Below are positions 36,201 through 43,189 of a DNA stretch of 64,000 nt, piece after piece (the stretch's first letter is position 1; each line of letters begins with the position of its first letter). Origin of the DNA: UBA7985 sp002711265 (GTDB taxonomy: Bacteria; Pseudomonadota; Alphaproteobacteria; UBA7985); contig CBFIBS010000013.1 of the NCBI GenBank assembly GCA_965660945.1, forward strand, positions 1 to 64,000. The letters are read 5' to 3'. A program made the position numbers and the translations under genes. The notes under the pieces were generated by a model. The model was not told the DNA's origin and did no database searches. It saw only the letters and a list, made by a program, of their open reading frames with translations.

Positions 36201-36737
36201 GGTCGCAACCGCCGCAAGTCACGCAGCGACGACGATGCAGGCGAAAATTCGGATACGGTGAGCGAAGCGGCGGATACCGCGGGTGAGCCAACCGCGGACG
36301 CCGAGGCCGCTGCTGCAGAAGAGGCACCGGCCGCTGACGCCGAGAGTGACGCTGACGATAAGCCTAAGCCGCGCAAGCGTACCCGCAGCAAGGCCAAGGC
36401 AGCAGCCGAGCCTGAGGCGGAGGCAGACTCCGGCAAAGCGGATGAGGCAGCGGCTGAGGCCGAGACTTCTGACGCAGCCGCCGAAGAAGAAAAGCCGAAA
36501 AAGCGCACCCGGGCACCACGCAAATCGACGGCCAAGTCTGCAGCCAAGTCTGCAGCCAAGTCAGAGGATAAGGCAGAAGATAAGGCAGAAGCCAAAGACG
36601 AGCCCCCCGCAGACACGACGCCAGAAGCCTCGGACAACGAGGGCGAATCTGCGCGCTCGGCGACACTGGCCGTGGAGCCGGACACGCCGAAGAAGGAAGG
36701 CCCCCGCCGCCGTGGCTGGTGGTCTCGCGGCAAGTAA
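33288..36737 (+). CDS. rne: Ribonuclease E
   Basis: The endoribonuclease that scaffolds the RNA degradosome (1149 aa). The S1 domain (residues about 35-100) is interrupted by a roughly 300-residue, very acidic insert (about 110-410). The catalytic core resumes at SIMHSIISRRYSIQEV. Metal-binding Asp residues lie in VAVDVNSGK and VVIDFIDMD, and the Zn-link CPVC is at 738-741. The C-terminal 380 residues are Arg/Gly/Asp/Lys-rich and disordered. The last residues RRRGWWSRGK match the GWW tail that binds PNPase in Caulobacter. AGGAG precedes ATG 33288 by 5 nt; ATG 33285 is also possible. prfB follows after 29 bp. Confidence 0.95.
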   Translation: MSKKMLIDASRSDETRVVVMVDGRIEEIDHETADRRPIKSNIYLARVTRVEPSLQAAFVDYGGNRHGFLPFSEIHPDYYQLPVADREALLREVEEKVEERRQRFLNHRANPRRGGRGRGARSSETAAAVDPEGDQPHVDFPVDQNGDFIAPDAMTADNLEVGVDDATVADAADAAADTDAAPAEVEAGAADATVSLTEAADDAAAGAADTGDAESDGSDAGDEPAKTATAATGTDDDKVVSDDAVTLGDAARDLPQDDDEDDGSSEDDVASEQLEAEASADTHDGDDSGVDGEGGIEELPERDLVIEEAGAGEDEDDNDSDEADAAEEADASAEGDDEDGDGGKKPRSRRRRRSRRGRKGGSGDEDSAEGGKSARGRSDRDDDDDEDENEDDVDHDEDEEDIFDEDAERRSIMHSIISRRYSIQEVIKRRQVMLVQVTKEERGNKGAALSSYLSLAGRYSVYMPNTTRGGGISRKISSPKDRRRLKTILDDLDLPQDISIIVRTAGSQRTKAEIKRDYEYLRRTWDGIRETTLNSMAPSLIYEEANVMKRAIRDMYSSDMEEVLVEGEEGYKDAKSFMKTLTPSHAKRVQQFKNEGTSLFQRHKAEQQLDALFNPVVTLKSGGYLVLNQTEALVAVDVNSGKATRERSIEETALATNLEAAEEVARQLRLRDLAGLVVIDFIDMDESRHRGQVERRLKESMRGDRARIQLGRISPFGLLELSRQRIRPSVFDTTMVGCPVCGGIGVVRSSGSLASSIMRRIGDLLLERDNLDRIEIDAPTDAALKVLNDHREELAQLENQHGVKIAVLPNAQLHSPHFHLRVYTEDKVETFEEGYTADPTAPKKDRRRGRRGGRSEDRDKDRSRDDEEGGSRRGRRGRGRGSRGEGEDEGDSRSADDIDDRADSEDGDGEGGSRRQRGKRGGRRRGKRDGEGEASASSDTGSDDSGDESDRPEVEAGEEGDKPKRRRGKRGGRNRRKSRSDDDAGENSDTVSEAADTAGEPTADAEAAAAEEAPAADAESDADDKPKPRKRTRSKAKAAAEPEAEADSGKADEAAAEAETSDAAAEEEKPKKRTRAPRKSTAKSAAKSAAKSEDKAEDKAEAKDEPPADTTPEASDNEGESARSATLAVEPDTPKKEGPRRRGWWSRGK

Positions 36738-36766
36738 AATAACCGGAACGCAGGGACGAGAGACGT

Positions 36767-37880
36767 ATGCGCGCTGAAATTCAAGCGGTTGCCGAGGAGA
36801 TTGAAAAATCCCTCGCGCTGCTGAGGAGGCACCTTTGACTGGGACAACGCCCTACGCCGGTTCGACGAACTGACGGCGCTGTCCGAAGACCCTAACCTCT
36901 GGAATGACGCCGATTACGCCCGCAAGACCATGCAGGAACGCCAGCGGCTCGAGGTTGCGATCGAAGGCTATCGCAACCTGAGCACCGAGTTGCAGGACTG
37001 CCGCGACCTGATCGAGCTGGGCGAGGAAGAGGGCGATCAGGAGACCGTCGCCGAAGCCGAAGCGCAGATCCTGAGCCTGCAGGCTCAGGCCGCCAAGAAA
37101 CAGCTTGAATCCCTGCTCTCAGGCGAGGCCGACCCCAACGACGCTTTCATCGAGATCAACGCCGGCGCCGGGGGCACCGAGGCGCAAGATTGGGCGGGGA
37201 TGCTGCTGCGGCTGTACTCGCGCTGGGCCAACGCCCACGGCTATAGCCTCGATGTGCTCGAAGAATCAGCCGGTGAAGAAGCCGGGATCAAGTCAACCAC
37301 GCTGCAGATCAAGGGCGAGAACGCCTTTGGCTGGCTGAAGACCGAGACCGGCGTGCACCGTCTGGTGCGGATTTCCCCATTCGACAGCCAGAACCGCCGC
37401 CATACCTCGTTCGCGTCGGTCTGGGTCAGCCCGGTGGTCGACGACAGCATCGAGGTCGACATCCTCGATAAGGACCTGCGGGTCGACACCTATCGCGCTT
37501 CGGGTGCGGGCGGGCAGCACGTCAACCGGACCGACTCTGCCGTGCGCATCACCCACGAGCCCACGGGCATCGTCGTCCAGTGTCAGAACGACCGCAGCCA
37601 GCATAAGAACCGGGCGACAGCCATGAGCATGCTCAAGGCCAAGCTTTACGAACTGGAACTGCGCAAGCGGCAGGACGCGGCGCAGGCGGTCAATGACGAA
37701 AAGTCTGACATCGCCTGGGGGCACCAGATCCGCTCCTACGTGCTCCAGCCCTACCAGATGGTCAAAGACCTGCGCACCGGGGTGGAAACCTCGCAGACCG
37801 GCGCTGTGCTCGACGGAGAAATTGACCTGTTCCTCGAAGCCTCGCTGGCGGCTCAGCTGGGTGGTGACGAAGCCGACTAA
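36767..37880 (+). CDS. prfB: Peptide chain release factor 2, with programmed +1 frameshift
   Basis: Terminates translation at UGA and UAA. The first frame (36767-36838) reads 23 codons and stops at TGA. The second frame runs from 36837 to 37880, so the product is join(36767-36835, 36837-37880), about 370 aa. The shift site is CTT-TGA-C at 36833-36839, preceded by AGGAGG three bases upstream, exactly the autoregulatory layout of E. coli prfB. GGQ is in SGAGGQHVNRTDSAVR, and the stop-codon recognition tripeptide SPF is in RISPFDSQNRRHTSF. It follows rne by 29 bp and is probably co-transcribed. Confidence 0.96.
36824..36839 (+). promoter_or_regulatory. prfB programmed +1 frameshift signal
   Basis: AGGAGG, then CAC, then CTTTGAC. 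The internal Shine-Dalgarno-like element and the slippery CTT next to the in-frame TGA let low RF2 levels favour a +1 shift into the GAC frame, so RF2 regulates its own synthesis. Confidence 0.93.
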
Positions 37881-37902
37881 GGGGCGCCGTTGATGGCGCC
37901 TC
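37881..37902. terminator. Hairpin between convergent prfB and KpsS-like gene
   Basis: GGGGCGCC-gttgat-GGCGCCTC forms an 8-bp stem with one wobble directly after the prfB stop. No T-tract follows on either strand, so terminator activity is uncertain. Confidence 0.4.
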
Positions 37903-37904
37903 AG

Positions 37905-39053
37905 TCAGCCTTTAGCATCCATGAGAGCGGCGACGTACTGCGCCAGCGCCCGTGCGGCCGGATCAGCGGCGGAGGCGGGCCAGCGCTGAAAGCCTTCGTC
38001 CCGTAACCATGTCAGAAACCGCCTGCGCCTGTCGGCGTCGAAGGACAGATCGCCCAAGCCCTTAAAGGCGGCCGCCAGCGCGGTCTGATCTTGCACTTCG
38101 AGTGTGAGACCGCGTCCACCGAAGAAGCTCTGTCCCAACGTCACCACCGGGCGGTCGTAGGCGAAGGCTTCCAGCCCCACCGATGAATTGACCGTGACCA
38201 CCGCCGCGCTGCGAGCCAGCAAGGCTGCTGAAGACCCGTTGGCGATCACCCGCACTCGGTCACTGGACGCTGTTGCGCGCTGCAGGGCTTGGGCCTGTCC
38301 AACCGCGCAGGACGGATGCGGGCGGAACACCACTGCCACGTCGCCGGGCAGGGACCGGGCTGCCTCGGTCACCGCGCTGATGAAGGCGGGCATATCCCCG
38401 ACCCAGCCCCCGTGGACCGTGAGCTGGGTATCGGCAGCGACCTGCAGCGGGCAGTAAATGAACTGATCGGGCAAGGCTGCCGGCGTGCTACCCGTGTCGC
38501 GCTGAGCCGGGAACAGCCGGCCAAGCAGGCCGCGTTTTGGCCGCTGGCGCTGGGTGGCAGCGAACCAGTCGATGATCTCCGGGTCCGGCGCCGTGGTGAA
38601 GAAGCCGTCACCCTGCAGATGCGCCGCACCGGCGTTGGTCCCGCCCAGCCCTGCCTGCACAAAGCCGGGGTAGGCACAGCGCTCGAACTGAACCACCCGC
38701 AGGCCCGCGTGCTGCGCGGCGAGGGTCAGCAAGCCCCGACGACCGCGATAACCATTCCAGACCATCACGCCGCTGATCCCACGCTGCTCGAACAGATGCA
38801 GAAGCCCGTCCCACTGGCGACCGCGCAGCGCTTGGATCGCGTCCTGCTCCACCGGGGACAGGGGATGCAGGCGCCGTTGTCGCCGTTCTTCGCCCTCCAG
38901 CGCCAGCACGTCGTTCCAAACAGCTTCAGGCAGGCCCGGGCCACCGCGCAGGCTGGGCAGGCGCCAGTGGCGCTCCAGCGGGGCCGGGAGGTGGGGTGCG
39001 ATGGCGCGAAACAGCGGCCGCGCCAGATCGGGCGCATTAAGGGTCAGATACAT
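37905..39053 (-). CDS. KpsS/KpsC-like capsular polysaccharide protein
   Basis: A 382-aa cytosolic protein of the capsule polysaccharide export/biosynthesis family (KpsS/LipB type), which in other bacteria adds Kdo linker sugars to the lipid anchor. Supporting segments are VMVWNGYRGRRGLLTLAAQH, LRVVQFERCAYPGFV, FIYCPLQVAADTQLTVHGGW, VVFRPHPSC and VVTVNSSVGLEAFAYDRPVV. The last two are the nucleotide-sugar-site-like pattern of the family. The frame opens at 39116, but ATG 39053 (MYLTLNAPDLARPLF) is the more natural start, though it lacks a clear ribosome site. No other capsule gene is adjacent. Confidence 0.75.
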   Translation of the reverse strand: MYLTLNAPDLARPLFRAIAPHLPAPLERHWRLPSLRGGPGLPEAVWNDVLALEGEERRQRRLHPLSPVEQDAIQALRGRQWDGLLHLFEQRGISGVMVWNGYRGRRGLLTLAAQHAGLRVVQFERCAYPGFVQAGLGGTNAGAAHLQGDGFFTTAPDPEIIDWFAATQRQRPKRGLLGRLFPAQRDTGSTPAALPDQFIYCPLQVAADTQLTVHGGWVGDMPAFISAVTEAARSLPGDVAVVFRPHPSCAVGQAQALQRATASSDRVRVIANGSSAALLARSAAVVTVNSSVGLEAFAYDRPVVTLGQSFFGGRGLTLEVQDQTALAAAFKGLGDLSFDADRRRRFLTWLRDEGFQRWPASAADPAARALAQYVAALMDAKG

Positions 39054-39167
39054 GGCGCGCAGACTACAGACTTTTGGCCTTGGCCAAAGGGCCTTGCCGC
39101 ACTTTCCTGTGCGCAACCTGATCCACTATGGAGGAGGAACACCGCAGACCGGAAACAGCAAGCGGAC

Positions 39168-39548
39168 CTAGTCGCAGTCGTCCACCGGCTCGGGCTCGAC
39201 GATGCACACCCCGTCGATGCTGACCAGCCGCCGGGAAACCAGGGGGAAGCTGGTAAAACCCAGCGTCGCCGGGATGGTGTAGTGTGACATGCCCATGGGC
39301 GCGGGGGTGTAGTAGGTGAAGCCTTGGACCGCGCGGTAGCCGCCGATCGGGATCAGACCCGGGTGGGCTGGCCCGTAGATCGGCGCACTCAGAGTGGCCG
39401 TGCTGTAGTAGGGGCCGGGACTGGACAGCGGACGCAGCATCGTCCGGCCATCATAGCCAACGGTGGAATAGCAGGCGGAGACCAGGGGCAGGCAGAGGGC
39501 AAGCAGCCCCAGACGAGCCCCACGGAAAAGGGTCAGATTGCGTTTCAT
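39168..39548 (-). CDS. Predicted lipoprotein of unknown function
   Basis: A 126-aa exported protein. The basic N-terminus MKRN, a hydrophobic stretch and the lipobox LVSAC (Cys26) predict lipidation by Lgt/LspA and location in the inner or outer membrane. The mature part is rich in Tyr, Pro and Gly with no recognised domain. Two more Cys near the C-terminus (VCIVEPEPVDDC) could form a disulfide. It stands alone between the KpsS-like gene and the terminator of the pseudo-caspase gene. Confidence 0.7.
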   Translation of the reverse strand: MKRNLTLFRGARLGLLALCLPLVSACYSTVGYDGRTMLRPLSSPGPYYSTATLSAPIYGPAHPGLIPIGGYRAVQGFTYYTPAPMGMSHYTIPATLGFTSFPLVSRRLVSIDGVCIVEPEPVDDCD

Positions 39549-39723
39549 GGTCAGCTTCGTTCCTCGTCGATCACACGATCATTCGTGCCTTGTTTTTCGG
39601 ATTTAGTGTAAAAGCCGCATGATTTTGAGCAAAACTAGCAGCCGGGCAGCCCGGTTTCCAAGCCCTTAAACCCGATAGCGGGTGATTTACGGACCGGCGG
39701 CGCATTATCGGCAACGGGGAAAG

Positions 39724-39751
39724 AAAAAGGGGGTGCTGCGCGCACCCCCTC
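39724..39751 (-). terminator. Rho-independent terminator of the pseudo-caspase gene
   Basis: On the minus strand an 8-bp stem GGGGGTGC / GCACCCCC (one more A-T pair extends it) with a 5-nt loop is followed by TTTTTCTTT. It lies about 45 bp after the stop of the gene ending at 39795. Confidence 0.88.
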
Positions 39752-39794
39752 GGGTCATTGGTTCCGGCCGACTCGGGGCATTGGCCCTCTGACA

Positions 39795-42203
39795 TCAGCT
39801 GCCCGGGAACAGGCGGATGTTGAGACCACCAAGGTTGATCTCGTAGCCGGTGAGCTGCTGGCGCAGTTGCAGCGCAGGCTGGAGCCAGCGCCCGTTCGGG
39901 TAGGCGGCGAGGTAGGCGTTGACTGCCTCGACCGAGTTCGCGGTCCGGGCCTGATCCCAGGCTTCACGCTCGGAACCGGCGTAGAGCGCGGCAGAGGACG
40001 CCAGCACGTAGCCGACACCGCTGGTGGTGTTGATGCGGTAGAATTCCGGATCGCCACCCTGACCCGTCGCCGTGATCAGAACGTCAGCGTTGATCACACC
40101 AAGGCGCGGTGCGCTGACGTCGGGCTGCGTCAGGACAAAGGCCCGGTTGGTCAGGTAGATTTTCTCCCGGATGTCTCGCATCTGCGGGCCCTGCGCGAGC
40201 AAGTCTTCGATCGCGCTGACCGCGTCTTCGTCAAAACGGCTGCCGGGGAATTCATCGCGGAAGTCACGGTAGGCTGCCACGGTGTTGGCATCGCTGGCCT
40301 GATCCCAGGCCTCGAACACCGAACCGGCGTAAAGTTCGACCCGACCGCTCCTGATGTAGCCCACGGAACCGCCTGCAAGGCGTAGTTCGATCCAGCGACC
40401 ATTGCTGGTCTGGCGCGTGGCGCGGAAGGTGTCACCAGCCGATACTTCGGTCAGCACAGCCGACTGACGTGAAGTCTTGCGGTAGAGGTTGCTCGCCCGC
40501 TTGACCACGTGGATGCCGTTCAGCGCCTTGAAACCCGTGCTCTCTGCAGCCTGCAGCGACTGGATCGCAGCCACGGCTTCCTGCTCGAACGGGGAGTTGG
40601 GGTGCTGCGCGCGGAAACGGATGTATCCGAGCAGGGTGTCCGCCTCGACCGCCTGATCCCAGGCGGCGAAGACAGAGCCCTCGTAGACCACGTACAGGCT
40701 GTTGTGCACGAACACGGTCTCACCGTTCAGATCCAGCCGGATCCACGGGTGGCCCCGGACGATGCCGGTGGCGGTCAGGCGGGTGCCGCCGTCGACCTGA
40801 CTGGCGACCGGCGAACGGGTGGTCGGCAGGCGGCGCAGGTTGGCGCGGCGCGTGATCACCACGTCACGGTTGATGGACTGAATGCGGTAGCTGGCGAGCT
40901 GCTCCCGGTAAGCCTGCTCGAGCAGGACTTCGATGCTCACCTGTGCGCTTTCGGCGTTGGGGCCTTCGGGGAAGGCATCAAGGTAAGCCTGATAGGCTTC
41001 GATCGTGCCTTCGCTCTGTGCCGTGGACCAGGCAGCCAGCTCCGAACCCGCCCAGGGTGCGAGCAGGGCCGGGTGAATGAAGCCGGTCGAGTTGTCCGGC
41101 ATGATGATTTGGTACCAGCCGGTATCGGCAACCTGTCCGAGGTTGTAGACAACGGTTGCTGCGGGCAGGCGGGCAATCCGGCCAAAGCTTGTCGACGGGC
41201 CGCTGCGCACGTTGGCCTTGCGGGTCACGTACCAAGACTCGTTGATCGGGTTGAGCTGGAACTGTGGCTCGTTGGGTGCGTTCAGGTCATCGATCGCAGC
41301 CTGCGCAGCGTCCGCGTAGTAACCTTCGGGGAAGAAGGCGAGGTAGTCCTCAAAATCCTCGACGTTGTCCGAACCCTGAATCGCGTCCCAAAGGCGCTGC
41401 TCCCGCGCAGAAGGGCCTGCAGCGACAGGTTCTTCGACTTCGGGGTTCAGCCGGACGTTGGCGGTAAAGCCCCCGGAGAGGTAGGGGGTCTGACGACCAC
41501 TGGATTGGTTCTCGACCCGCGCACCGACGTTGGTGAGGAAGGACACCGCCTCGCGGTCCATGCGCGAAAGGCGGTTGTTGAGGACCTTGGCAAAGACGTT
41601 GGCGTCGTTCTTCTGGCCTAGGTTACGCGCGCCGGGCTGAACCGCCATCAGCGTCAGCGTGCTCTCGCTGTCTGCAGGTGCGACGGCACGGTCGGAGATC
41701 TGTGCACCCGGCAGCAGGGGCTTGAGCTGGTTATCAGCGAGGTGACGGTAGTTGGTGTCCATGATCACCACGTCGGGGATCTCATCACGCTCCATCTGGG
41801 CCCGGACATCCTCCATGGCGATGAAGTTGAACGCGAGGTCAAGACCGGTTGTCACAGCGGCATCTGCGGGGACAAGGTGGGTGACACCATCGACGCTCAC
41901 CACGTGCCCGGAATAAATGAACAGCCGGTGTTCAGGTGCGGCTTCACTGGCGAAGAACGTTGACAGGGCAGTGCGGGTCTCCTGCGCGCCGGCGTTGGTC
42001 AGCAGGGCGACATCGTAGCCGTTGCCGTCAAGCGTTTCCGCGAGCATGGATGCGTCCGAGGCTGCATCGGGCAGGTTGGAAAAGTTGGCGTAGGTTGAGT
42101 TGCCGATGATTAGCGCGATCGGCTGCGCTGCTGCTGATGCAGCGGCCAGAACCGAGAAGCCAAGGGCGGCTGCCAAGCCGGAAAGTGCGCGGGGCCGTGA
42201 CAT
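39795..42203 (-). CDS. Exported caspase-fold (C14) pseudoenzyme with alternating helical and SH3 repeats
   Basis: An 802-aa periplasmic or secreted protein with signal peptide (about 1-27, ASAAAQ). Residues 28-240 form a caspase-like domain: ALIIGNSTY, LPDAASDA, and YSGHVVSVDG with the catalytic His100. The catalytic Cys position reads DTNYR (Asn151) instead of D-A-C-R, so peptidase activity is probably lost. The rest alternates five helical repeats with W-D/S-A...FPEG (268-308, 387-429, 508-552, 627-671, 743-786) and four bacterial SH3 domains (323-384, 441-507, 561-625, 678-742). GAGGAG before ATG 42203 fixes the start; the frame is open to 42344. A scaffold role at the cell wall is inferred. 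Confidence 0.85.
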   Translation of the reverse strand: MSRPRALSGLAAALGFSVLAAASAAAQPIALIIGNSTYANFSNLPDAASDASMLAETLDGNGYDVALLTNAGAQETRTALSTFFASEAAPEHRLFIYSGHVVSVDGVTHLVPADAAVTTGLDLAFNFIAMEDVRAQMERDEIPDVVIMDTNYRHLADNQLKPLLPGAQISDRAVAPADSESTLTLMAVQPGARNLGQKNDANVFAKVLNNRLSRMDREAVSFLTNVGARVENQSSGRQTPYLSGGFTANVRLNPEVEEPVAAGPSAREQRLWDAIQGSDNVEDFEDYLAFFPEGYYADAAQAAIDDLNAPNEPQFQLNPINESWYVTRKANVRSGPSTSFGRIARLPAATVVYNLGQVADTGWYQIIMPDNSTGFIHPALLAPWAGSELAAWSTAQSEGTIEAYQAYLDAFPEGPNAESAQVSIEVLLEQAYREQLASYRIQSINRDVVITRRANLRRLPTTRSPVASQVDGGTRLTATGIVRGHPWIRLDLNGETVFVHNSLYVVYEGSVFAAWDQAVEADTLLGYIRFRAQHPNSPFEQEAVAAIQSLQAAESTGFKALNGIHVVKRASNLYRKTSRQSAVLTEVSAGDTFRATRQTSNGRWIELRLAGGSVGYIRSGRVELYAGSVFEAWDQASDANTVAAYRDFRDEFPGSRFDEDAVSAIEDLLAQGPQMRDIREKIYLTNRAFVLTQPDVSAPRLGVINADVLITATGQGGDPEFYRINTTSGVGYVLASSAALYAGSEREAWDQARTANSVEAVNAYLAAYPNGRWLQPALQLRQQLTGYEINLGGLNIRLFPGS

Positions 42204-42506
42204 GGTATGGATCTCCTCATCATACGTAAGCCCCGCTTCAAATGTGCACGCCATAGGTGCAGGGGGCAAGATAAATTCGACCAACGGGACGCTAGAGCAG
42301 GGTTTGCCGGTCGGATCAACCTTCCTGAGCCCGCGTTGTAGCACTCAGGGATAAAGCGTTCGATTTTCACGCGTTCGTCGATACCGTGACATTTTGGGGC
42401 AAAATGTTTCAAACTGTGTCAGCTTGACGGCTACACTGGCGCGGTTGCCTGTCGGCCACCCTTTGCGCTTGTGCCAGAGCGCCCCACGAGAAGACGGAGA
42501 AAACCC
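42204..42506. promoter_or_regulatory. Divergent promoter region with a 19-bp palindrome
   Basis: About 300 bp between the divergent pseudo-caspase and MOSC genes. At 42389-42407, ACATTTTG-ggg-CAAAATGT is a perfect 8-bp inverted repeat with the look of a dimeric regulator operator. TTGACG follows at about 42424, without a clear -10. Confidence 0.5.
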
Positions 42507-43088
42507 TTGTCTGGACTAAAGAAGACTTTCGAAGGCTCGGTAACCTTCCTCGGGGTTAACAGCTCGCTGGATCAGGATCTGGTCTCCGCCGCGCTATCGG
42601 AGGTGCAGATGACCTTCGCTGGCTTTGAGGGCGAGGACCATGGCGGGCTGACCCGTTCAGCCTGTTCCCGGCTCAGAAACGTTCACCCCAAGGGGACGCC
42701 GCTCAAGAACCAGCGCCAGCTGACCGTGCTCAGCGTCGAAGAAATGGCAGAGACAGCCGACAGCATGGGCATCGACACCGGTATTCAGCCCGAATGGGTC
42801 GGTGCCAATCTCGTGCTCTCGGGCATACCGAGCCTTTCGCTGCTGCCACCTGGTTCGCGGCTGCAGTTCCCGGACGGGGGCACCATCGTCGTCGATCTGG
42901 AAAACGCGCCCTGCAAATTTCCCGCGGAGATCATCGAGGGCCACCATCCGGGCAAGGGCATGTCCTACCCGACAGCAGCCAAGGGCAAGCGCGGTTTCAC
43001 CGCCTTTGTCGAGCGCGAAGGCCGGGTCCGTCTGGGCGACCATGTTGCGGTCTTTTTCCCGACGCAAAAAAAGCACCCGGCCCTCTGA
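42507..43088 (+). CDS. MOSC-domain protein
   Basis: A 193-aa protein of the MOSC superfamily (molybdenum cofactor sulfurase C-terminal domain), which carries sulfur to metal centres. QLTVLSVEEMAETADSMGID, ANLVLSGIPSLSLLPPGSRLQF and VVDLENAPCKFPAEI are typical; the Cys in ENAPCKF is the conserved candidate sulfur carrier. I chose TTG 42507 because GGAGA lies 7 nt upstream; a GTG at 42471 would add a basic 12-residue N-terminus. It is divergent from the pseudo-caspase gene. The substrate is unknown. Confidence 0.8.
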   Translation: MSGLKKTFEGSVTFLGVNSSLDQDLVSAALSEVQMTFAGFEGEDHGGLTRSACSRLRNVHPKGTPLKNQRQLTVLSVEEMAETADSMGIDTGIQPEWVGANLVLSGIPSLSLLPPGSRLQFPDGGTIVVDLENAPCKFPAEIIEGHHPGKGMSYPTAAKGKRGFTAFVEREGRVRLGDHVAVFFPTQKKHPAL

Positions 43089-43189
43089 TTTGCCTTATAA
43101 TGCTACAAATGGCCATGCTTTAATCCGGATTTCCGCCGCCGGAAAACTGTCTGTTCCACGCATTCAGTTTTCAGACGAAAGAGTACCCC

